Source: JAAYVZ01 sp035384965 (lineage in GTDB: Bacteria; Acidobacteriota; Thermoanaerobaculia; Thermoanaerobaculales; Thermoanaerobaculaceae). Taken from it: a DNA stretch of 64,000 nucleotides. Under the pieces are notes generated by a model. The model was not told the DNA's origin. It saw only the letters and a list, made by a program, of their open reading frames with translations, and made no database searches. The translations under genes were made by a program, and so were the position numbers. Below are positions 49,920 to 58,461 of this stretch, piece after piece. The stretch's first letter is position 1. Every line of letters starts with the position of its first letter. The stretch is taken from positions 51,226-115,225 of the forward strand of contig DAOOJE010000006.1 in assembly GCA_035384965.1 (NCBI GenBank), given 5' to 3'.

Positions 49920-51132
49920 CAGCCGGGCGGCGAGTCCGGCTCGGCAGCGGTGGCGTGCGGTGGACGACGCGGCTCGGGGTGGGTGAGGCGGAGCCGGCGG
50001 CCGGCGTGGGATCGAGCCTGATCTCGGCCGCGTTTTCGGGCAGCCCTTTCGCCGCGATGATCGCCTGCAGCCGCTTTTCCATCCAGTCCTTGTTGCCGGC
50101 AGCGAGAATCTCGCCGTTGGCGAAGTACGTCGGGGTCCCGACCACGCCGATGCGCTGGGCCACCTCGATTTGCCGCAGCACCTGGTCGACCACCGCATCC
50201 TTCATGAAGCAGTCGGCGAACGGCTTTTCCGGCAGCGCCTGCTGGTTCAGGAAGGCGAGCGCCACGTCCTTGACCGTCTCCACCGAAATCGAGTCCTGCA
50301 ACCGGTAGAACTCCTCCTTGACACCCAAGAAGCGCTCCGGCCACGCTCGCCCGATGCACTCTCCGGCGACGGCCGCGGCGAACGCCCAGGGGTGGCTCTG
50401 GGTGAGGGGGTAGTTGATCATGCCGTGGCGGACCGAGGGTCCGGCGTTGCGCAGCACCTCCTTGACCGTCGTCCAGTGGTGCTTGCAGGCCGGGCACTGG
50501 AAGTCCGAGAACTCGACGAGCTGGACCACTGCCGACTCGCGCCCGGGATCCCACCGCACGGGGGCGTCGCGCAGGATGTCGCGCCGCACGGCGCGCGGGT
50601 CGCGGTCGAGCGGCCACGTCGCGCCGAGCATGAACTGCTTGCCGTCCATCGTGATGGCCGCCGGAAGCCGGATCCAGCCGTAGCCGGTGGCGATCTCGGC
50701 GGCCAGCGTCACCACAGCGGTGGGGCGAGCCGGGGTCGAGGGCCAGCGCATCCTCACCCGCGATCCCATGGCGCCGGAGAGCATCTGGGGCAGCATCGTC
50801 TCGACGAAGCCCGGGAGGGTGGCGGCGTTGAGGGGGGGGTTGGTGGGCGGCAGCGGAATCGGCACGCCGACCGTCACCTGCCGGGTCTGCTGGTCGATGA
50901 GGAGGGAAAGTTGCTCGGGCTCGCCTCCGCGCAGACTCGAGCGCAGCGCGGTGGCAACGAGGTACGGACCCGCCGGCGTCGTGCCCCGGGCGTCGACCCG
51001 CACATCCACGCTCGATCCCGGGGCGTAGGCCACGTACGCGAGCGCGAAGCGCCGTGCCGCTTCCTCCGGCGCCTGCGCCGCGGCAATCCCGGCGAACCCC
51101 AGAGCCACTGCTGCCAGCGTTCCACGAGCCAT
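49870..51132 (-). CDS. DsbA/thioredoxin-fold exported protein
   Basis: 420 residues. Signal peptide (MARGTLAAVALGFAGIAAAQ). Residues 20-195 are an uncharacterised beta-rich part; the thioredoxin-like DsbA domain follows with VQLVEFSDFQCPACKHHW (CPAC active site near 214) and the cis-Pro loop VVGTPTYFANG near 345. It probably handles disulphides of periplasmic proteins. The ATG at 51132 has GGAGG 6 bp upstream; ATG 51138 lacks a spaced site. The last 40 residues are Pro/Arg/Ser low-complexity and overlap dgkA antisense, so the frame may have lost its original stop by a small indel. Confidence 0.85.
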   Translation of the reverse strand: MARGTLAAVALGFAGIAAAQAPEEAARRFALAYVAYAPGSSVDVRVDARGTTPAGPYLVATALRSSLRGGEPEQLSLLIDQQTRQVTVGVPIPLPPTNPPLNAATLPGFVETMLPQMLSGAMGSRVRMRWPSTPARPTAVVTLAAEIATGYGWIRLPAAITMDGKQFMLGATWPLDRDPRAVRRDILRDAPVRWDPGRESAVVQLVEFSDFQCPACKHHWTTVKEVLRNAGPSVRHGMINYPLTQSHPWAFAAAVAGECIGRAWPERFLGVKEEFYRLQDSISVETVKDVALAFLNQQALPEKPFADCFMKDAVVDQVLRQIEVAQRIGVVGTPTYFANGEILAAGNKDWMEKRLQAIIAAKGLPENAAEIRLDPTPAAGSASPTPSRVVHRTPPLPSRTRRPAATSPTPAGADPGSAPR

Positions 51133-51219
51133 GGGCATCCTCCAACCACGAACGGAGACTATAACAAAGCGGTGCGGTCCGCATTGCGCCGCGACCGCGC
51201 CCGGGAGGCGCACCGACCG

Positions 51220-51225
51220 TACAAT
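51220..51225 (+). promoter_or_regulatory. -10 box TACAAT at the start of the STAND gene
   Basis: TACAAT overlaps the ATG at 51224 and ends 10 bp before an in-frame GTG at 51236. If it is a true -10 box, translation must begin at that GTG on a leaderless or near-leaderless mRNA. Confidence 0.45.
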
Positions 51226-54200
51226 GGGACGCGGCGTGCCCGATCTCGTCCCCCACTGCCCCGTCCATCCGGACGTCCCCCTCGAGCCGCGCCGGCGGGG
51301 GTGGTGCTGCCCCGTCTGCGCGCGCCGCGTGCTTTCGTTCCGGCAGTGGGCCCGACCAGCCGAACCGGAGCCGCCGCCTGACCCCGTCCTCGCGCGCCTG
51401 CCCTGGCTGGTCGCGACTCCTCTCGCCGGCGCCCGGGCCGAGGAACGTTCCGAGGAGGCGCGCGCGGCGCTGGCCCGCACGGCGGCGTTCGCCACCGTGC
51501 GCCTGGCCTCCCTGCTGCTGCTGTGTGAGGTGGGGGCGTCCCCGGACCGCGAGCTGGCGGCGTTGCTCGGCCGGCTGGCGCTCCCCGGCTGGGGACCGTG
51601 GATCGACCTCCTTCCGCACCTCGCCCGTCGCGCTCGCGACCGCTCGAGCCGCTTCGGCCACCTGCTCGGCGGCTGGGCGCTGCTGGAGGCCACAGGCGGG
51701 ATCGACCTCCTGCGCGCCATGGCGCCGGCGGACCACACCGCCATCGAGCTGGCCACCGTCGAGCGCCTCGCCGGCACGCTGCTCGGCGGCGAGGGGCCGA
51801 CGCTGCTGCGGGCGGTCGATCCGGCGTGGAGCCAGGCCATCGCTCTTCACGGCGCGGCCACCGGCCGGCGCTGGCGGGCGCAGCCCGCGCCGGAGATCGC
51901 CGCCCTGCCGCAGGACTGCCGGCTCGTGGCGTGGGACGGCGGCGGTGCGCTCCCGCTCGAGCCGTTCTTGCTGCCCGGCCAGCTTGTCCCGGCCGGGGAC
52001 GACACCTTCGCCGGCGAGCCGGCGCTCGGGCTCCTCGTCGCCACCCCGGACGGCGGGCTTTACGAGGGCCTCGGCCCCCCCGTCCGGCAGCGCTTCCCCT
52101 GGACGAGCCCGGGTTCCGCGGCAGGCGAGCCGGGCGCGTCCGGGACCCGCATCCTCCGCCAGGAAGCGGCCACTGCCGCGGCGGCCCACGCCCGCCGCAG
52201 GATTGCCGCGATCCGGGCGCGGCCCTGGCATGCCGGCCCTTTCGTGCCGCGCCCCGAGGTCGAAGCGCGCCTGGCCGAGGCGCTCCGCCGGCCGGGCCGC
52301 GGTGTGCTGGTCGCCGGCGAGAGCGGCGTCGGCAAGACCGTGCTCCTGGCCAGGCTGGCCGCGCACCTGCTGGCGGAGGCAGCGGACGGCGAGCGTTCCC
52401 CCGCGCTGGCCTCGCTTGCCTCTGCGCCTCCTGATGACCCCGACGTGGTGGCGCTGGTGGCCGGGCCGGGGGTGTGGGCGCGGGCCGGGGCGGAGAGCGG
52501 GCGCCGGACGCTCGCCCGAGTCGTGGCCGCCACCCTGGGGGTGACCGGAGAGGCGGTGCCCGGCCTCGAGGCGCTGTGGGCCGCTCTTGGCGCCTCCGCC
52601 ACCGCGGACCGCCGCCTCGGGCGCCGGGTCTGGCTGCTCCTCGACGGGCTCGACGAGGACGAGCACGGGGCCGAGCTCCTGACCGCCCTCGGCACCGCCA
52701 TGCCGGAGCTGGCGGCGCACCCGTGGCTGCGCCTGGTCCTCACCCTCGACCTCGAGACGTGCCGGCGGCTGGCCAGCGGCCAGGGGCCTTGCGCGTGGCT
52801 GGCAAGCCCGCGCCTGCTCGAGACGTTCGCCGGCCAGCTAGCTGCCGCGCCCCGGACCTGGCTCGAGATCCCTCCGCTCGCAACCAAGGAAGAGACGGCC
52901 TGCTTTCTTGGCGCAAGCCATCGCCTGGATCCGGCAAGAGTCCACGCCCTCCCATCGTGGCTGCCGTGGCTGGCAGCCGGCAGGGCGCCCGCCACGCCGC
53001 TGCAGCTTCAGCTCGACGGCTCGGCCCGCCGCCGGCTGGCGACGCCCCCGGCTGGGTCCGACGCGCACGCGCTCGTGGAAAGCTTCCTCGCCAGCCGTGG
53101 CGAAACCGTCGACGATGCCACGGCAGAGCTGGCCGGCCGGCTGTGGGCGGCGGCTGCACCCTGGCTGCCGTGCGCCGAGCTTTGCTCGTGGATGGAGCGC
53201 TGGCTTGCGGGGCTGCCGGATCCTTCGCTGCACCCGGGCCGTTGCGGCCCGGTGGAGACACTTTTACAGGAAGGCCTGCTCGTGCCGTCCGAGGCGGATC
53301 CGGGCTGGCCACCCGGGCCCGACGCCCGCGTTTGCCTTCCCCACGCTGCGATGACGGAAGCCCTTCTGCACCTTGCCGCCCGCCGCCAAGTGGAAGGGCG
53401 GCCAGAGGCGCTCGTTGCTGTGTGTCTGGCCGCGCCAGCCGGCCGGTGGAGCTTGCGACATGAGCTCGCCGCCGTGCTGTGCGCCCACGCGGCCGCCCTC
53501 GCCGCGGCGGGACAGCTCGCGGCGCTCGAACCGCTGCTGTGCGGCGGCGATGCCGATGTGGCCGCGACCGCTCTGGCCGGTGCACTGCGCGCTGCCGCCA
53601 GTCGCGGCGGCGACCTCAGACCCTGGCTCGAGGCGGCGGCTCGAGACCGCGAGACCTGCGTGCGCCTGCTGCGCGCCTGCACCGTCGCCGGGCTCGACGA
53701 GGCGCACTCGGAGGCGGTCGCCGCATGGCGGGACCGCCTGCTGGAGGCAGCGGTGGCTCACGTCCCCCTCGATCCGGCGTTGCGCTGCCGGCTCGCGGCG
53801 GCGCGGGTGGCTGCCGCCGGGTGCGCCGCGAGCCCGGCCGCCGCGCTCGAGCTGCTGCGCGACGCGCGCGGGCAGCTCGAGACGGCGCTCGCACACCGCC
53901 CCGCCGCGCCCGGCGTGCTCGCCTCGCTGGCCGAGGTTCTCGCGAGCCTCGGAGGCATCGCCGCCGCTTTCGGGCACGCCCGCGAGGCCGAGACTGCGCT
54001 GCGGCGCAGCGTGCCGCTCGGGCGGATGCGCCTGGCCGCAGAAGGGGACAAGGTGGAGGTGCGCCGGAGTCTGGCTTCTGCCCTGGTGACGCTGAGCGGG
54101 CTGGCGGCAGCGGCCGGGCGGCAGGCGGAAGCCGAACGGCTGCTGGCCGACGCCACCCCTCTCGTCAGCGCCCTGCGCACTGCCGAGCCGGAGCGGGCCG

Positions 54201-54700
54201 ACCACCGGCGCCTGTGGGGCCGGTTGCTGCACGCCAGCGGCACGCTGGCGCGAGCCCAGCACCGCCTGCAGCGGGCGTGGAGCCTGCTCGAGGAGGCGGT
54301 GGGGACGCTGGCGCCGGCCGCCGGCGCCTTCGAGCCGGCGCTGGCCCGACTCGAGTACCTCCGCGCCGTCGCCGACTTCGCCGACCTCGCCGCCGAGGAG
54401 CGGGCGACCCGGGAGGCGCGGGCGGTTCTGGAGGAAGGGCTGCGAGTCCTCGCGGGCGAGGGGCCGGGCGGCGGCGACCCGGCGCTCGCGGCCGGGGAGG
54501 TGGAGCTGTCGCTCCGACTCGCGGCCTTGGCCCGCGACCGGGCCGAGGAGCTGGAGCTGTGCCGGCGGGCGCGCGAGCGGCTCGCGCCGCTGCTTTCTGA
54601 CCCGCACGCACCAGCGCAGGTGGGAGGCCTGTGGCGCCGGACTTGCGAGCGGCTCGCCGAGCTGGAGGCCAGCGAGTCGGGGGAAAGCCGGGGCAATTGA
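51224..54700 (+). CDS. Zn-ribbon / STAND-type NTPase / TPR protein
   Basis: About 1158 residues. An N-terminal Cys/His cluster (HCPVHP then CCPVCARRV, residues 10-36) looks like a zinc ribbon. Residues 60-340 are helical and unassigned. The NTPase follows: FVPRPEVEARL, Walker A GESGVGKT near 365, Walker B WLLLDGLDED near 470, and LRLVLTLDLE (sensor-like). After a winged-helix region comes a long Ala/Leu/Arg-rich helical part with TPR-like phrases (LASALVTLSGLAAAAGRQAEAERLL; LHASGTLARAQHRL) to the end. STAND NTPases switch on by ligand-driven oligomerisation in signalling, regulation or phage defence. The usual effector (nuclease, protease, TIR) is not visible at either end. ATG 51224 or GTG 51236 may be the start. 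It is convergent with the macro-domain gene. Confidence 0.78.
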   Translation: MGRGVPDLVPHCPVHPDVPLEPRRRGWCCPVCARRVLSFRQWARPAEPEPPPDPVLARLPWLVATPLAGARAEERSEEARAALARTAAFATVRLASLLLLCEVGASPDRELAALLGRLALPGWGPWIDLLPHLARRARDRSSRFGHLLGGWALLEATGGIDLLRAMAPADHTAIELATVERLAGTLLGGEGPTLLRAVDPAWSQAIALHGAATGRRWRAQPAPEIAALPQDCRLVAWDGGGALPLEPFLLPGQLVPAGDDTFAGEPALGLLVATPDGGLYEGLGPPVRQRFPWTSPGSAAGEPGASGTRILRQEAATAAAAHARRRIAAIRARPWHAGPFVPRPEVEARLAEALRRPGRGVLVAGESGVGKTVLLARLAAHLLAEAADGERSPALASLASAPPDDPDVVALVAGPGVWARAGAESGRRTLARVVAATLGVTGEAVPGLEALWAALGASATADRRLGRRVWLLLDGLDEDEHGAELLTALGTAMPELAAHPWLRLVLTLDLETCRRLASGQGPCAWLASPRLLETFAGQLAAAPRTWLEIPPLATKEETACFLGASHRLDPARVHALPSWLPWLAAGRAPATPLQLQLDGSARRRLATPPAGSDAHALVESFLASRGETVDDATAELAGRLWAAAAPWLPCAELCSWMERWLAGLPDPSLHPGRCGPVETLLQEGLLVPSEADPGWPPGPDARVCLPHAAMTEALLHLAARRQVEGRPEALVAVCLAAPAGRWSLRHELAAVLCAHAAALAAAGQLAALEPLLCGGDADVAATALAGALRAAASRGGDLRPWLEAAARDRETCVRLLRACTVAGLDEAHSEAVAAWRDRLLEAAVAHVPLDPALRCRLAAARVAAAGCAASPAAALELLRDARGQLETALAHRPAAPGVLASLAEVLASLGGIAAAFGHAREAETALRRSVPLGRMRLAAEGDKVEVRRSLASALVTLSGLAAAAGRQAEAERLLADATPLVSALRTAEPERADHRRLWGRLLHASGTLARAQHRLQRAWSLLEEAVGTLAPAAGAFEPALARLEYLRAVADFADLAAEERATREARAVLEEGLRVLAGEGPGGGDPALAAGEVELSLRLAALARDRAEELELCRRARERLAPLLSDPHAPAQVGGLWRRTCERLAELEASESGESRGN

Positions 54701-54710
54701 GGCCAGCGCC

Positions 54711-55217
54711 TCAGGCCAGCTCGCGGCGGTACGCGGAGGCCGCCGCAGCACCGAAGCACACCAGCCGCACCTCCTCGATCCCGCCGTGGGCTTCGAGGAA
54801 AGCGCGCACCGTGCGCACCGCGATGCCGGCCGCCCGCTCGAGCGGGAAGCCGTAGGCACCGGTCGAGATGGCCGGAAACGCGATGGTCTTGATGCCGTGG
54901 GAAGCAGCCAGCTCCAGGCTCGAGCGGTAGCACGAGGCGAGCAGCTCGTCCTCACCGTGCCCGCCGCCCCGCCACACCGGCCCCACGGTGTGGATGACGT
55001 GCCGGGCGGGCAGCCGGTACCCCCCGGTGAGGCGCGCCTCGCCGGGGGGGCAGCCGCCCAGCGTGCGGCACTCGGCCAGCAGCTCCGGTCCGGCGGCGCG
55101 GTGAATGGCGCCGTCCACGCCGCCACCGCCGAGCAGGCTGGAGTTCGCGGCGTTGACGATGGCGTCCACTTCTTGCCGCGTGATGTCCCCTTCGACCACG
55201 ACGATCCTTCCCGCCAC
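54711..55217 (-). CDS. Macro-domain ADP-ribose-binding protein (O-acetyl-ADP-ribose deacetylase type)
   Basis: 168 residues, a stand-alone MacroD/YmdB-like domain: VEGDITRQEVDAIVNAANSS, LGGGGVDGAIHRAAG, PARHVIHTVGPVW, TIAFPAISTGAYGFP. These remove ADP-ribose from proteins or deacetylate O-acetyl-ADP-ribose. The GTG start at 55217 has GGGGGAGG upstream and no in-frame ATG exists nearby. Its 3' end is only 10 bp from the STAND gene's end, but the two are on opposite strands. Confidence 0.94.
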   Translation of the reverse strand: MAGRIVVVEGDITRQEVDAIVNAANSSLLGGGGVDGAIHRAAGPELLAECRTLGGCPPGEARLTGGYRLPARHVIHTVGPVWRGGGHGEDELLASCYRSSLELAASHGIKTIAFPAISTGAYGFPLERAAGIAVRTVRAFLEAHGGIEEVRLVCFGAAAASAYRRELA

Positions 55218-55300
55218 GGCTGCCTCCCCCTCGTCGAGAGCTGTCTGTAGTGTAAGCTCTTGCAGCCTGGAAACGGACCCCGGGCAGCAGGGGAGCCCCC

Positions 55301-57190
55301 ATGACCAGCTTCGAGATTTCCAACCTTCGCTTCTTTCCCGGGCCGAACCGCTACCTCGACTGCCGCGCCTTCGCGTTCCACCTCTACGTCGGTCCCGAGG
55401 CGCGCGCTCTGGCCCCGTTCGCGCGGGCGGTGGGGAGCAAGCTGCCTTCCGTCGCGCACGCCACGCCGAAAAGCGTGCCCGACCTGTTCCGGCTCGCCCT
55501 GGTGGCGGTGCTCCGGCTCGATCTGGACCTCTTCATCGGTGCGTCGTGCCTGCACCCCGCCGGCGAGGAGCACCTCATCGCCGCCGAGTATCTCGACGAG
55601 GACACCGCCGAGGACGCCGTCTACCTGGTGCGGGACTGGTTCCGGGCCGTGCAGCGGGAGCGGGTGTCCGACTTCGACGAGCGCTTCGCCAGGCTCCAGG
55701 CCGCGTTCGGCAAGACCCTGTACGGGGGGCCGACCCTGTACTCGCTGCTCGAGGCCGCCCACAAGCGGCGCATCCCCGTGCACTACCTTTGGGAGGAGAA
55801 CCAGTTCCAGTGGGGGTACGGGCGCCGGCAGGTGCGCGGGCGCTCGACGACGTTCCACACCGACTCGATCAAGGACACCGAGTTTACGATGTACAAGGAC
55901 ATGGTCAAGGATTTCCTGCTGATGTGCGGGTTTCCGACCCCGGCCGGACGCTCCTGCATGCGCGAGGAGCAGACCCTGCGCGAGGCCGAGGGGCTGGGGT
56001 TCCCGGTGGTGGTGAAGCCGGTGGCCGGGCACAAGGGGCAGGGTGTCGTGACCGGGATCGAGGACATGGAGGGGGTTCGCAAGGCGTTCCACGGCATCGT
56101 CTCGACGGCCCGCGAGCAGGGCACGCCGTTCGACGGCGCGGTAGTCGAGAAGCACATCTACGGCAGCGACCACCGCTTGCTGGCGGTGAACGGCCGCTTC
56201 GCGGCGGCGCTGCAGCGTGTGCCGGCGTACGTGGACGGCAACGGCCGCGACAGCATCGAAAAGCTCATCGACGCCGAGAACGCCACCGAGGCGCGCGCCG
56301 ACACCGCCCGCTCGCCGCTGGGCAAGATCAAGGTCGACGAGGACCTCCTCGACTTCCTCAAGCAGCAGGGGCGAACGCTCGCCACCGTGCCAGCGGCCGG
56401 CGAGCGGGTGTACCTGCGACGCGTCGCCAACCTCTCGGCCGGGGGCGTGTCGATCAACGTCACCGACCGCGTGCACCCCGTCAACGTCAAGCTCGTGGAG
56501 GATCTCGCCAGCTTCTTCTCGATGACCTGCCTGGGCATCGACGTGCTGGCGCGCGACATTTCCCGCCCCTGGACCGAGGGGGACTTCGGCATCATCGAGA
56601 TCAACGCCGGCCCGGGCGTGTTCATGCACCTGTGCCCGGCGATCGGCGGCTCGGTGGACGTCCCCGGCATGATCATGGAGGCGCACTTCCCCCGCCCCGA
56701 GCGGGCGCGCATCCCGATCATCGCCGGCAACTGTCTCTCCACCTCGCTCTGCGAGACGCTGCGCGAGGAGGTCCAAAAGCTGCGCCCTGGCCTCGGGTTC
56801 GGTGCACTCACCCCCGAAGGCGTGCACTTCGGCGGCGCGCTGTTCGCGCGCAACCGCAGCCACGCCCAGAACGTCAAGATCCTGCTCCGCTGGCCGAAGC
56901 TGGGGCTGGCGGCGATCCACCATAGCGAGGACGATCTCGCGGCCGAGGGCATGTTCCACCAGGGCGCCGACGTCGTGGTGCTCGACCAGCCGCACGCGGT
57001 GGAGGAGACGCTGGCCCGCGACTTGCTCCCCGCCGGCGTCCTCATCCGCCTGGTGGGCGAGGAGCTGACCGTGAGCCGGGGCGGAGCGGTGGTCGAGCGC
57101 ATGCCGTGCCGCCGCGCCGGCGAGCGCGAGCAGGCGATCATGGCCGCGCTGCGGCCACTGCTGCCCGAGCTGCTGGCCCGCTACGATTAG
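55301..57190 (+). CDS. Cyanophycin synthetase-like ATP-grasp ligase with degenerate Mur-like domain
   Basis: 629 residues. The N-terminal domain (EISNLRFFPGPNRYLDCRAF) and ATP-grasp domain (residues about 200-470: FPVVVKPVAGHKGQGVVTG, VEKHIYGSDHRLLAV, NLSAGGVSINVTDRVHPVN, IIEINAGPG) follow CphA order. After RARIPIIAG (near 475) the Mur-ligase half would begin with a GTNGKTTT P-loop; here the same place reads AGNCLSTSLCE, and the domain is cut to about 150 residues (FGALTPEGVHFGGALF and GLAAIHHSEDDLAAEGMF still align by eye). So only one of CphA's two ATP sites can work. It probably makes amide bonds between amino acids or a peptide, but not standard Asp-Arg cyanophycin. No cyanophycinase is adjacent. 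It is divergent from the macro-domain gene. Confidence 0.83.
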   Translation: MTSFEISNLRFFPGPNRYLDCRAFAFHLYVGPEARALAPFARAVGSKLPSVAHATPKSVPDLFRLALVAVLRLDLDLFIGASCLHPAGEEHLIAAEYLDEDTAEDAVYLVRDWFRAVQRERVSDFDERFARLQAAFGKTLYGGPTLYSLLEAAHKRRIPVHYLWEENQFQWGYGRRQVRGRSTTFHTDSIKDTEFTMYKDMVKDFLLMCGFPTPAGRSCMREEQTLREAEGLGFPVVVKPVAGHKGQGVVTGIEDMEGVRKAFHGIVSTAREQGTPFDGAVVEKHIYGSDHRLLAVNGRFAAALQRVPAYVDGNGRDSIEKLIDAENATEARADTARSPLGKIKVDEDLLDFLKQQGRTLATVPAAGERVYLRRVANLSAGGVSINVTDRVHPVNVKLVEDLASFFSMTCLGIDVLARDISRPWTEGDFGIIEINAGPGVFMHLCPAIGGSVDVPGMIMEAHFPRPERARIPIIAGNCLSTSLCETLREEVQKLRPGLGFGALTPEGVHFGGALFARNRSHAQNVKILLRWPKLGLAAIHHSEDDLAAEGMFHQGADVVVLDQPHAVEETLARDLLPAGVLIRLVGEELTVSRGGAVVERMPCRRAGEREQAIMAALRPLLPELLARYD

Positions 57191-57214
57191 AGCGGACGGC
57201 GAGTTGCGCTGCCG

Positions 57215-57510
57215 TCACTGCACGACGACCGTCACCGGAGCCGAGGTCGCGCAGGAGGGCGTGGCCGTCCTCCAGCCCGAGGCGCTCGAGCAGGTGCCCC
57301 GGAGGCACATTGCGAGAGTTGGCCAGCGCCATGTGCGGCAGCAGGGGCCCGAGGCCATCGGCGTTGACGATCCCTCCCGGCGCGCGTTGCAGGTCGTCCA
57401 CCACCGTCGCTGGGTTGCCGACCCCACATCCACTCTCCCTCGCGCAGTGCCCGGTGCACCTCGGCGGCGAGGCGCTTCTCCATCTCGAACTCGAGCGTCG
57501 TGCACACCAA
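57215..57510 (-). pseudogene. Possible frame-shifted coding remnant in the 461-bp gap after the CphA-like gene
   Basis: Read on the minus strand, 57510-57425 gives protein-like CTTLEFEMEKRLAAEVHR, and a second frame from about 57422 to 57215 gives VVDDLQRAPGGIVNADGLG and NVPPGHLLERLGLEDGHALL. The two look like parts of one protein broken by an indel near 57423. I recognise no family. The other bases of 57191-57651 show no gene. This could be chance in GC-rich DNA. Confidence 0.28.
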
Positions 57511-57651
57511 AGGGCGGGACGCACCCGCGGCGCGGGCAGCTCGGCGAACGGTCGGACCGCCAGCACGGCCCCGCCGTTCGCGGCCGGATGTCCCTCCACA
57601 GCCGGCTGGTACCTCCCGCGGTGGAGCCGAGGTGCAGGTTCCGTGGAGGCG

Positions 57652-58461
57652 CTACGCCAGACACTCCGGCGCGATCTCGAGGTCGGCGACCCATTCGGCG
57701 GGACCGGCCAGGCGTGCCGGGCAGCCGGGAGCGTCCCCTTCCGGCGTGACGCGCAGGACCCTGCCCGAGGCCGTGCGCACCCGCACCGGCGGCGGCAGCC
57801 ACCCCTCCGCCACCGCCACGAGCGCAGCGGCGGCGTCGCCCGATCCGCAGGAGAGGGTCTCGGCCTCCACGCCGCGCTCGAAAGACCGGGCCAGCAGCTC
57901 GCCGCCTTCCGCCTGCACGAACGTCACGTTGGCACCCTCCGCCGCCAGGTCGGGGTGGGCGCGCAGCGCTGGCGCCAGCGGGTCGAGCGGGCGGGTCCAG
58001 AAATCGGGCCAGGCGACCGGGACCACAAGGTGCGGCACGCCGAGAAGGAGGTGGCAACCCCTCACCGTCTCCCCGCCAACCCCGAGGTCGCGCCACCCGG
58101 CCACCTGCGCTGGAGCGGGCAGCTCGAGTTCCACCTTCTCGCCCGCCACGACCGCCGGCACCGGCGCGAACGCCGTGTGGAGGCGCATCGACGCCCATCC
58201 CCACCGCACCGCTGCGAAACGGGCCGCGCAGCGCGTTCCGTTGGCACAAAACGCGGCCGGAGAGCCGTCGGCGTTCCAGTACAGCACCCGCGCCTCGGCC
58301 GCGCCGCACGGCACGACCAGCAGCACGCCGTCGGCGCCGACACCGAGACGGCGGTGGCACAGGCGCGGCACGAGTTCCGGGAGGCGGCGCTCCAGGCCGG
58401 CCTCCCGGCCGTCGAAAAGCAGGAAGTCGTTGCCGGCACCGTGGAGCTTGGCCGCTCTCAC
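57652..58461 (-). CDS. dapF: Diaminopimelate epimerase
   Basis: 269 residues. It converts LL- to meso-diaminopimelate for lysine and peptidoglycan. Both catalytic cysteines are in place: one in FCANGTRCAARF (near residue 72), the other in LSCGSGDAAAAL (near 205), along with the N-terminal HGAGNDFLLFD. The GTG start overlaps the stop of the upstream lipoprotein gene by 4 bp. It is the last gene of the hslV-hslU-lipoprotein-dapF run on the minus strand. Confidence 0.95.
   Translation of the reverse strand: MRAAKLHGAGNDFLLFDGREAGLERRLPELVPRLCHRRLGVGADGVLLVVPCGAAEARVLYWNADGSPAAFCANGTRCAARFAAVRWGWASMRLHTAFAPVPAVVAGEKVELELPAPAQVAGWRDLGVGGETVRGCHLLLGVPHLVVPVAWPDFWTRPLDPLAPALRAHPDLAAEGANVTFVQAEGGELLARSFERGVEAETLSCGSGDAAAALVAVAEGWLPPPVRVRTASGRVLRVTPEGDAPGCPARLAGPAEWVADLEIAPECLA

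Noticed and set aside
53264..56995. Long minus-strand frame crossing the STAND, macro-domain and CphA-like genes
   Set aside because: It runs antisense through parts of three recognised genes in different frames, so it cannot be a real gene.
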